Positions 6,953-13,136 of a stretch of 16,297 nucleotides of DNA are shown piece after piece (position 1 is the first letter of the stretch; each line of letters opens with the position of its first letter). The position numbers and the translations under genes are program-made. The notes beneath the pieces are model-generated. The model saw only the letters and a list, made by a program, of their open reading frames with translations, had not been told where the DNA came from and searched no databases. The DNA is from Streptosporangiaceae bacterium (GTDB lineage Bacteria > Actinomycetota > Actinomycetes > Streptosporangiales > Streptosporangiaceae), in assembly GCA_030045295.1 (NCBI GenBank), contig JASIGD010000368.1:1-16297 (forward strand), written 5' to 3'.

Positions 6953-8641
6953 CTAATCGGGCAGAGCGAATGCGAACAGCGCGGCTCCGTGCGGTGCTCC
7001 GAGCATCCCGGGCGCGAACCCTTCGGTCCAGCCGCCCCACCCGGTCGGCACGGCGATGTACTGTCGCCCGCCGAGGCTGTAGGTCATCGGGTTACTGTGG
7101 TGGCCGCTGCCGCACTGGAACTGCCACAGCAGCTCCCCGGTGCGGGCGTTGAAGGCATTGAACTCGCCGGTAGGCTCGCCGGCGAACACCAGGTTGCCGC
7201 CGGTGGTCAGTACCGACGCGCACATCGGCACCTCGTTGCGCCAGCGCCATACCTCCTCGCCGGTGGCCGGGTCGAAGGCGCTCAAGGCCCCGGCCATGTC
7301 GTTGGCGTCGGTGGCCACGCCCGCTCCCCAGTACGGAATGCTTTCCTTGAACTCCCGCCGCCTTCGGGTAGCCGTCGCTCCGACATCCTGGACCGGGCAG
7401 TACAAGAGCTGCGTCTTCGGGCTGTAGGCCGCGTGCGTCCATTCCTTGCCGCCGGCCGGGCCCGGCCAGAAGTGGACGGGCACGCCCTCCTTGTCGGGGA
7501 ATACCTTGGCCGTTGTCTTGCCGGTGGCGTCGACCTCGCCCCAGTCGATCCGGTCGACGAACGGGAACACTCGGACCAGCGAGCCGTTCGTCCGGTCCAG
7601 GATGTAGCAGAACCCGTTCTTGTCGAAGTGGGCCATCACCTTGCGGCCGTCGATGTTGAACAGCAGGTGCTCGGAAATGCTGTCGTAGTCCCACAGATCG
7701 TGCGGGGTGTACTGGTAGTGGAAGCGGATCTGGCCCGCGTCGGGATCGACGGCGATCATGCTGTCGGTGTAGAGGTTGTCCCCCATCCGCACCTCGCCGT
7801 CGAAGTCCGGCGCCGGGTTGCCGGTCCCCACGTACAGCAGGTTCAGTTCCGGGTCGTAGGTGCCGGTGATCCAGCAGTTCGCCCCGCCCCGCGCCCACGC
7901 CTCGCCGTCGGCGGGCCAGGTCTCGGACCCGGGCTCGCCGGGCTTCGGGACGGTGTAGCAGCGCCAGAGGTGCTCGCCGGTCTCGAGGTTGAAGGCGTCG
8001 AGGTGACCGCGCACCCCGAACTCGCCGCCGGAGCTGCCGACGATGACCTTGTCCTTGATGATCAGCGGCGCGACGGTGGCGCTCTCCCCGGCCCGCACGT
8101 CGCCGTAGGTCTTGTCCCAGACCGGCTGGCCGTTGGTGGCGTCGAGCGCGACTATGTGCGCGTTCTGCGTGACGTAGAAGACCTTGCCGTTGGCCACCGC
8201 GAACCCGCGGTTGACGTTGCCGCAGCACAGCGAGATGTCGAACGGGATCGCGTGCCTGTATCGCCACAACTCCTCGCCGGTCCGGGCGTCGAGCGCCCAG
8301 GCCCAGCCGTCCCAGCCGGTGACGTACATCACGCCGTCCACGACGAGCGGGGAGGACTCGAACGCGTACGTCGTCGCGCCCGCCTGCAGGCCGGTCCCGC
8401 CGCATTGGAAGACCCACGCGGGCGTGAGGCGCCGGACGTTATCGGTGTTGATCTGTTCTAGCGGGCTGTATCGCTGCCCGTCGTAGGCGCCGTAATAGGT
8501 GAGCCAGTTGTGCGGCTCCGAGCGGGCTCGCAGAATGCGCTCGTAGCTGACGCTGGTGGCCACCGGCGGAGCGCTCATGGGCACCTTGGTCAGAGCTACC
8601 TGGTCGACGGCACGCCCTGCGTCTACGTATGGTTCTGTCAT
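6953..8641 (-). CDS. PQQ-dependent alcohol/methanol dehydrogenase, lanthanide-type signature, no signal peptide
   Basis: 562 aa with repeated W-docking beta-propeller motifs (for example DARTGEELWRY, NLETGEHLWRC, DPATGEEVWRW). Cofactor residues are clear: the vicinal disulphide C139-C140 before NVNRG, E207 in GGEFGVRGH, N275 in GTGNPAP, the catalytic Asp D318 and D320 in PHDLWDYD. An Asp two residues after the catalytic Asp is the mark of lanthanide-binding (XoxF-like) enzymes; Ca enzymes have a small residue there. There is no CxxCH, so no haem domain. Such enzymes normally act in the periplasm or outside the membrane, yet the N-terminus is polar with no hydrophobic segment, and the ATG at 8641 has GGAG 6 nt upstream. 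It lies 14 bp after a cupredoxin-like gene and just before pqqA. Substrate not deducible: methanol, ethanol or a polyol. Confidence 0.93.
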   Translation of the reverse strand: MTEPYVDAGRAVDQVALTKVPMSAPPVATSVSYERILRARSEPHNWLTYYGAYDGQRYSPLEQINTDNVRRLTPAWVFQCGGTGLQAGATTYAFESSPLVVDGVMYVTGWDGWAWALDARTGEELWRYRHAIPFDISLCCGNVNRGFAVANGKVFYVTQNAHIVALDATNGQPVWDKTYGDVRAGESATVAPLIIKDKVIVGSSGGEFGVRGHLDAFNLETGEHLWRCYTVPKPGEPGSETWPADGEAWARGGANCWITGTYDPELNLLYVGTGNPAPDFDGEVRMGDNLYTDSMIAVDPDAGQIRFHYQYTPHDLWDYDSISEHLLFNIDGRKVMAHFDKNGFCYILDRTNGSLVRVFPFVDRIDWGEVDATGKTTAKVFPDKEGVPVHFWPGPAGGKEWTHAAYSPKTQLLYCPVQDVGATATRRRREFKESIPYWGAGVATDANDMAGALSAFDPATGEEVWRWRNEVPMCASVLTTGGNLVFAGEPTGEFNAFNARTGELLWQFQCGSGHHSNPMTYSLGGRQYIAVPTGWGGWTEGFAPGMLGAPHGAALFAFALPD

Positions 8642-8655
8642 CTCCTTCTCCTTCG

Positions 8656-9105
8656 CTACGGGCGGGGCTGCTGCGGACGGTCGAGGCGGGCCTCGGGCGG
8701 AGCGTCGCCCATCACGACGATCGCCCCGGTCAGGCCGCGGCCCTCGTCGTTGCCGGTCGGCGAGCCGTACCAGTAATAGCCGGGGCCGTCGAGCTTGAGG
8801 GTGGCCGTTCCACGGGAATGGTTCACCAGCCAGAGAAACTGGCTGTCGCCGTTGCTCGGCAAGAGCGCGCAGTGCGTGTTCAGGTCGTCATTGACCAGCT
8901 CGAGCTCGAGCTCGCCGCCGTGGGGCAGGACGAGCACCGCCGGGTCCCAGGCGAGCTCGTCGGGCGGGATCCGGACTGTTGCGTGCATGCGGCCGTCGGG
9001 ATCCTCCTCGGCGTGCCCGACGTTCCCGGTGGCGAGCAGCCGGCCTATCGATGCCCCGTTCTGCTTGCCCAGTTCCTTCAGTTGTTGTTCCACTCCAGTC
9101 GCCAT
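8656..9105 (-). CDS. Cupredoxin-like protein lacking the usual copper ligands
   Basis: 149 aa; the ATG at 9105 follows a strong AGGAGG that contains the stop of the preceding small ORF. The C-terminal half has a cupredoxin pattern: LELELVNDD, NTHCALLP (H78-C79), a central strand, then GPGYYWYGSPTGNDEGRG and GLTGAIVVMGD. In blue copper proteins the last loop reads Y-x-C-x2-P-x-H-x4-M; here Gly114 sits where Cys is expected and Asn/Gly/Leu occupy the His/Met positions, so a type 1 copper site looks absent. No signal peptide or membrane anchor is visible. It precedes the PQQ dehydrogenase by 14 bp, so a role as partner, electron relay or scaffold is likely but inferred. The fold call is moderate. 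Confidence 0.68.
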   Translation of the reverse strand: MATGVEQQLKELGKQNGASIGRLLATGNVGHAEEDPDGRMHATVRIPPDELAWDPAVLVLPHGGELELELVNDDLNTHCALLPSNGDSQFLWLVNHSRGTATLKLDGPGYYWYGSPTGNDEGRGLTGAIVVMGDAPPEARLDRPQQPRP

Positions 9106-9117
9106 GGGCTTGACCTC

Positions 9118-9309
9118 CTAATACGATCTCCTGCCGAAGCACGCACACGTGGGCGCCGCTCGCGCCTCGGCTATCTGCTGGTCCCCGTCTACGGCGTTGG
9201 TCCCCATCGCGCCGATTGCGGTGTCGTCTGCCTCTGACGGCACGCCGCCGCCTTGCCATGCTGCGTCCCCGCGGGCAAGGACCGGGTTCCAGTACACCGG
9301 TGCCCGCAT
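9118..9309 (-). CDS. Small protein of unknown function, first ORF of the PQQ dehydrogenase operon
   Basis: 63 aa, not recognised. The ATG at 9309 has AGGGG about 10 nt upstream. Its stop (9118-9120) lies inside the ribosome site of the cupredoxin-like gene, which is the geometry of translational coupling. About three quarters of its codons end in G or C, compatible with coding but lower than neighbours. There are no membrane segments; the C-terminus is PTCACFGRRSY with a C-x-C pair, and the N-terminus has VYWNPVL. It might be a small maturation factor, a peptide precursor or an unused leader ORF. Position, not sequence, is the main support. Confidence 0.42.
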   Translation of the reverse strand: MRAPVYWNPVLARGDAAWQGGGVPSEADDTAIGAMGTNAVDGDQQIAEARAAPTCACFGRRSY

Positions 9310-9361
9310 CTGCGCATCACCCCTGGTCGCTGTACCGCTCGGCTACTGTGCTTCAGGTCAC

Positions 9362-9424
9362 CCTTGGAACGCCGCCACCGGACGGTTAGCCTGGAGCCAA
9401 GGCCAAGGTGCGGTAGCACCAAGG
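9362..9424. promoter_or_regulatory. CCAAGG repeats in the divergent regulator/dehydrogenase promoter region
   Basis: The 195-bp gap between the minus-strand dehydrogenase operon and the plus-strand regulator holds CCAAGG at 9397-9402, 9403-9408 and 9419-9424, and its complement CCTTGG at 9362-9367. The second and third copies flank an inverted repeat GGTGC-GGTA-GCACC (9407-9420). LytTR regulators bind short direct repeats, so this is a plausible binding site for the adjacent regulator, which would let it act in both directions. Promoter boxes could not be identified with confidence. Confidence 0.4.
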
Positions 9425-9504
9425 CGCGGCCCAGCGTCACGTCGTTGGTGCGCCCGCTGATTTCGATCCTGGGACGCTCCCCCCGAGTCCTCAAGGGGGA
9501 TGGG

Positions 9505-10962
9505 ATGAACGGCGCAAAAGACCCCACGAACGGCACCTCACTCGCAACGAGCGGCGCCGCCCTTGGCGACCAGGACCTCGAGATGACCGCTGTCGCGCGA
9601 GAGCGCTTCGCCGCCGGAGCAGACATCGTCCAGGGGGTTCGGCCGGAAATCCTCATGTCCTGGTACCGCTGCCGCGAGGAGTACGGGGTCGACCCCCGAT
9701 TGGACCGTGCGCCCGCCGCAGCCGAGCTGAGCGCGCACTCGATCAAGAATGATGTGGTGTTCACCGAACTCGGCGGCCTGGCCACGTCCGCCGCTGCGGA
9801 GGTCGACGGCCTGGACGGCCTCGTCACCGTGGCCGACCCCGATGGGCGCGTCCTGGCGTCGTGGGGAAGCCGACGAATCCTCCACCTAGCCGAGGACAGC
9901 AACCTGGCCCCGTGGTATGCCTGGTCGGAATGGGCCAGCGGCACCAACGGCATGGGAACCGCCCTGGAAAGCCACGGCCCCGTCATGGTCAGGGGTCCTG
10001 AGCACTGGTGCCGGGGCTTTCATCCGTGGACGTGTGCGGGCGTGGCGGTCCGCGACCTGGTCACCCACGACCCGCTCGCCGTGCTCAACATCTCGTGCTG
10101 GAAGACGCCGCTGCCCGACACGACGCTGCCGTGGCTCTGCAACGCCGCCGCCGCCACCGAGGCAAAGCTACGGCGGCGAGCGCACCACAACGGTGCCCTC
10201 CTGGCCGCTGCCTTCGCCGACGCTCGGGTGGCGCCTGCGACGCCGCTCGCCGCCGTAGACGCGGCCGGAAACGTCGTGCTCGCTAACAGCGACGCCGCGG
10301 TCCTGCTGGGGACCCCGGCGGACACCCCGGCGTACGCCCCGGCCCACCGCTGGACTTCCGAGGTCGCCGTACTGCCGCGGCTGGCCAGTCGGGTCATCGA
10401 ACGCGCCCGGCAAGACCCTCACTGGAGTGGATCGACGCATGTTTTCGTGCCGTTTCTCGATACCTCGATCTCGGCCGCGGTCCGCCCGGTCTTCAACGGC
10501 ACCCAGGTGATCGGGGCGCTGCTGGCCTTCGGGTCTCCCGACGCGGATCCCAGCTTCGAGGCGTCCTCGGGTGATCCCCTGCTCGGCTCGCCGCCTCGTC
10601 GCTCAGTCCCAAGTCGGGTCGTCGCCCGCCGGGAAGATCGGTGGGTGGTCCTCGACCCGGGCGAGATTCGCTTCGTCGAGGCTGACCACAACAAGATCTG
10701 GCTGATGAGCGATCGAGGACGCCTCCTGGCCGCCACCCGAGGCCTCGATCGTCTTGAGGAACAACTAGAAGGCCAGGGATTCCTTCGCGTCCACCGCCGG
10801 TTTCTGGTCAACCTCGGCCGGATAAGGGAAATCGAGCAGGGCTTCAAGGGAACCCTGTTTCTTGTCACCCAAACGCGCACCCACGAGATCGTGCCGGTCG
10901 CTCGTCGTCACATACCCTCTCTTCGCCAGGCGCTGGGCGTGTCTTTGCGGCTGCCTAAGTGA
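9505..10962 (+). CDS. GAF-PAS-LytTR transcriptional regulator
   Basis: 485 aa from the ATG at 9505 with AGGGGG about 6 nt before it; the frame stays open upstream but lacks family sequence. The N-terminal third looks like AcoR/DhaR-type sensors of sigma-54 activators: SWYRC (52-56), GTNGMGTAL (146-154) and EHWCRGFHPWTCAGVAVRD, a GAF domain at about 82-225. A PAS-like stretch (AVDAAGNVVLANSDAA, about 245-345) follows. In place of the AAA+ and Fis-type domains the protein ends in a LytTR DNA-binding domain (about 372-480: EADHNKIWL, FLRVHRRFLVNLGRI, HEIVPVARRH). It is divergent from the PQQ dehydrogenase operon and is the obvious candidate to control it in response to a small molecule bound by GAF. 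No receiver domain is present, so it is probably a one-component system. Confidence 0.85.
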   Translation: MNGAKDPTNGTSLATSGAALGDQDLEMTAVARERFAAGADIVQGVRPEILMSWYRCREEYGVDPRLDRAPAAAELSAHSIKNDVVFTELGGLATSAAAEVDGLDGLVTVADPDGRVLASWGSRRILHLAEDSNLAPWYAWSEWASGTNGMGTALESHGPVMVRGPEHWCRGFHPWTCAGVAVRDLVTHDPLAVLNISCWKTPLPDTTLPWLCNAAAATEAKLRRRAHHNGALLAAAFADARVAPATPLAAVDAAGNVVLANSDAAVLLGTPADTPAYAPAHRWTSEVAVLPRLASRVIERARQDPHWSGSTHVFVPFLDTSISAAVRPVFNGTQVIGALLAFGSPDADPSFEASSGDPLLGSPPRRSVPSRVVARREDRWVVLDPGEIRFVEADHNKIWLMSDRGRLLAATRGLDRLEEQLEGQGFLRVHRRFLVNLGRIREIEQGFKGTLFLVTQTRTHEIVPVARRHIPSLRQALGVSLRLPK

Positions 10963-10968
10963 CGTGGC

Positions 10969-11228
10969 CTAGCGGGCGGTGGTGGCCTGGACGAGCTTGA
11001 TGGCCATGACGATGACCGCGAAGAGCATGTAGCCGCGCAGGGTTAGCAGCGCAATCTTGCGCGGCGCTGAGGGTCGGCCGCTGGAGCGTGTCCAGGCCAG
11101 GGGTGCGCCAGCCGGATCGGCGGCCGCGGAGCACCTCGCGCTGCTCGGAGCGGGCCTCCGGGCCTGGCGGCCCAGACGATGCTGGCCAGGGCGGTGGTGA
11201 CGCGTGCGATGCCTGAAGAACTCGCCAT
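10969..11228 (-). pseudogene. Small membrane protein gene broken by frameshifts
   Basis: No single frame gives a convincing protein, but three frames read in succession do. From an ATG at 11228: MASSSGIARVTTALASIVWAAR. Then, in a second frame, PEARSEQREVLRGRR. Then, in a third frame, LAWTRSSGRPSAPRK followed by a hydrophobic helix IALLTLRGYMLFAVIVMAIK and a stop at 10969. The parts join into a protein of about 85 aa with one C-terminal membrane segment. Two indels are needed, one near 11160 and one near 11100. I do not recognise the family. It is either a real pseudogene or the product of two sequencing errors. It lies convergent with the regulator, 6 bp from its stop. Confidence 0.42.
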
Positions 11229-11342
11229 GTCGGGAGACCCCGGTTACGCTCCAAAGTAAGGAGCACGTGCCTGGGAATCGGTACGCAGGGCGTGCGTCAG
11301 CGAGAAGACACAGGTCGAGCTGGGGACAGAGAAAGGAAGAGC

Positions 11343-11519
11343 TGGGGGTTCTTGGGCGTCGTCTACGATCCCGCGACAAGATGACCCGGGCGGCGGCATC
11401 GATCCAAGCGGGGGGGAGGGGTCGCGGAGATCGCTAACGAAGGGATGTGCCCGACCTGTGGTGCCCGGAAGACAGATTTCCGCGGACTGGGACCGGAAGA
11501 GGAGATCCCGGAGGGCTAG
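11343..11519 (+). pseudogene. Degenerate rubredoxin gene
   Basis: Rubredoxin sequence appears in pieces over about 180 bp. Frame 1 from 11343 reads WGFLGVVYDPA, where the family has C-x2-C-G-x-V-Y-D-P; both knuckle cysteines are lost. A stretch in another frame (11380-11409) reads DDPGGGIDPS, matching the GDPxGGIxPG loop. Back in the first frame, VAEIANEGMCPTCGARKTDF ends at a TAG at 11517; its CPTCGARKTDF is the second rubredoxin knuckle. Tyr-to-Cys spacing is 28 codons against 26 in a standard rubredoxin. Two compensating frameshifts, one near a G-run at 11410-11420, plus loss of the first cysteine pair, indicate decay or local errors. A 24-codon ORF from 11445 (MCPTCG...) could still be translated. 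It ends 11 bp before a diiron protein gene, its likely former partner. Confidence 0.6.
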
Positions 11520-11530
11520 GAAACTGATTT

Positions 11531-12292
11531 ATGTTCACCAGATACGACAGCTTCGTGAACCTCGCCGAGACGCTGCAGTGGGACGAGGCGACCATCGATT
11601 TCGCGCCCGACAGGGCGGCGTGGCCGGCGCTCGACGACACTGAGAAGACCCGCGTCCTGGGATTGATCGCAGGCTTTTCTATCGCCGAGTCGGCGGTGTC
11701 CGGGCACCTCGGTTCCTTCCAGGCCGCAGCCTCCGACGACTGGGTGGCGGCGGCCTTCCGCGCGCAGGCCCGTGACGAGCACCGCCACGCCCGCTTCTTC
11801 GACCGAGTCGCGGCCGAGGTCGCAGCCGTCCCGGGAGCCGACATCGCGGCCCGGCAGGACGTTCTTCGCACCCTCGTCAGCCCCGAGCTCGTCGCCCTGT
11901 TCGAGGAGCGCCTCCCGGCCACTGCCCTGCGCCTCGCCGAAGACCGCGAGGGTCTGACCGCCGCGGTCGGGCTGTACCACATGGTGCTTGAGGGCGTGGT
12001 CCTCCTGGCTGGGCAGAATGCGATGCTCGACACGCTCGACCACCTGTCCGTCAAGCTTCCGGGCGTTCGTCGGGGCGTGCACTTGGTCCTCCGTGATGAG
12101 CGCTGGCACATCGGCTTCGGCACGCGCCTCGTTCAGGGAGCCGACCTCGACCACGACGAGGTGGAGGCGCTCCTGGCGCTAGGGCAGGAGGCCGCAGGGG
12201 CATGGGGCGACCTCGTCACTCCCGACGCAGCCGAGAGGGCAGTGCGCATACACAGGAGTCGGCTTCGGGGCCTCAGCATGAAGTTCTTTTGA
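11531..12292 (+). CDS. Ribonucleotide reductase R2-like / ferritin-like diiron protein
   Basis: 253 aa, ATG at 11531 with AGGA about 10 nt upstream. The helical sequence carries a full set of diiron carboxylate ligands: E53 (IAESAVSG), E83-x2-H86 (RDEHRHARFF), E154 (YHMVLEG) and E190-x2-H193 (RDERWHIGFG). This is the R2 arrangement of two ExxH pairs plus two single carboxylates; having Glu as the first ligand recalls R2-like oxidases rather than classical R2 with Asp. At 253 aa it is shorter than NrdB/NrdF (about 320 aa) and no NrdA/NrdE is nearby, so a role in ribonucleotide reduction is unlikely. A small oxidase or oxygenase fed by the adjacent, now broken, rubredoxin is my inference. Substrate unknown. 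Confidence 0.75.
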   Translation: MFTRYDSFVNLAETLQWDEATIDFAPDRAAWPALDDTEKTRVLGLIAGFSIAESAVSGHLGSFQAAASDDWVAAAFRAQARDEHRHARFFDRVAAEVAAVPGADIAARQDVLRTLVSPELVALFEERLPATALRLAEDREGLTAAVGLYHMVLEGVVLLAGQNAMLDTLDHLSVKLPGVRRGVHLVLRDERWHIGFGTRLVQGADLDHDEVEALLALGQEAAGAWGDLVTPDAAERAVRIHRSRLRGLSMKFF

Positions 12293-12305
12293 TCCCTCGA
12301 TCGCT

Positions 12306-12321
12306 GGCCTCCCCGAAGGCC
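12306..12321. terminator. Small hairpin between convergent genes
   Basis: GGCCT-CCCCGA-AGGCC forms a 5-bp stem in the 44-bp gap between the ends of the convergent diiron-protein and endonuclease V genes. There is no T-run. A bidirectional terminator is plausible from position only. Confidence 0.3.
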
Positions 12322-12336
12322 GGGATCATTCCGCGC

Positions 12337-12915
12337 CTATTCCGAATCACGGAACTTGAGCCGCGATGGCGTTGGGGTCGCAGTGGCTGAGGGCGGACCT
12401 GCCCGCGCGAGGGCATCGGCGCGGCGCAGGGCATCGGGCAGCCGGTACCGGCCGGCCATGCGCCGGACCAGATCCGCCGCGTCCGCGCTGGGCATCCCGG
12501 CGGCGGTGATGAACAGCGGGCGCACCGAGGATCCACGTACCACCGGCACCGCGTGGGTCGCCGTGCGGAACTGGGACTTGGCCACCCCGATCACCGGGAT
12601 GCCGAACTCGGCGTGTGCATACGCTCCTAGGCCAGGACGGCCGGCGGAGTCCAGATCGACGTAGCCGTCAACCACCAGCAGCCCCAGCCCGCTCAGATCG
12701 TCCAAGACCGCGCGCAGCGGCGGGAGCTCGCGCCGGTAGAACTCGCCCGGCCGGTAGGGCGGCACCCGGGGTACCATCGCGGTGCGTTCGGCCAGCACGT
12801 GCGCGAAGACGGCATCGGCGGCCAGTACGGCTGCCGCGCGGGCGGCGCCAGCCGGCAGGTAATGCACGTCCACGGCTGCGCACACGCCGCAGTCCGGACG
12901 CCCGCCGACTTCCAT
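12337..12915 (-). CDS. Divergent endonuclease V-like protein
   Basis: 192 aa from the ATG at 12915; no clear ribosome site, so the start is uncertain. Endonuclease V landmarks appear in order: AAVDVHY (D16), VPPYRPGEFYRRELP (E63), LLVVDGYVDLD (D83), IPVIGVAKSQF, RPLFITAAGM, and GRYRLPDALRRADALA near the end. Endonuclease V (Nfi) cuts DNA next to deoxyinosine for repair of deaminated adenine. Compared with E. coli Nfi, the three acidic catalytic residues are kept, but DGHG reads DGYV and the catalytic His of ATGHRVS is Met141 here. The protein is about 30 residues shorter than Nfi. It may be a clade with altered chemistry or an inactive paralogue. It is divergent from the methyltransferase gene. 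Confidence 0.78.
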   Translation of the reverse strand: MEVGGRPDCGVCAAVDVHYLPAGAARAAAVLAADAVFAHVLAERTAMVPRVPPYRPGEFYRRELPPLRAVLDDLSGLGLLVVDGYVDLDSAGRPGLGAYAHAEFGIPVIGVAKSQFRTATHAVPVVRGSSVRPLFITAAGMPSADAADLVRRMAGRYRLPDALRRADALARAGPPSATATPTPSRLKFRDSE

Positions 12916-13028
12916 GTCTTGAGGATGCCCGAACTGGCGCCGGGCATTAAGACCGCTGTCCTGGCAGCCGCCCGTACGGGTCAGGCCCGGGTGGGCGATA
13001 GCCGCCGGTCACCCCGACCGCTGCGTCG

Positions 13029-13057
13029 CTGTCCTTTCCCCGCCCAAAGTGTAGGAT
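13029..13057 (+). promoter_or_regulatory. Candidate promoter for the methyltransferase gene
   Basis: CTGTCC (13029-13034), a 17-bp spacer and TAGGAT (13052-13057) fit an actinobacterial housekeeping promoter with a weak -35 and good -10. It lies about 80 bp upstream of the methyltransferase ATG in the 221-bp divergent gap. Nothing else recognisable was seen in that gap. Confidence 0.35.
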
Positions 13058-13136
13058 CCGACGGCCGGCCTAGGCACCGATGCTGCCGACGACGGAGCAG
13101 TAGGCAACGAGGTGTGCTTCAGCAAGGAGGCATGAC

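Noticed and set aside
7092..8417. 441-codon minus-strand frame overlapping the PQQ dehydrogenase
   Set aside because: Same strand, wrong frame of the dehydrogenase; very Arg-rich and without motifs.
6563..8461. Long plus-strand open frame of 632 codons opposite the PQQ dehydrogenase
   Set aside because: It is antisense to a gene with complete family motifs; its Val/Gly/Ala/Arg-rich composition is the usual GC-rich shadow.
11204..11437. Plus-strand 77-codon frame over the rubredoxin region
   Set aside because: No recognisable sequence; rubredoxin motifs are in the other frames of the same stretch.
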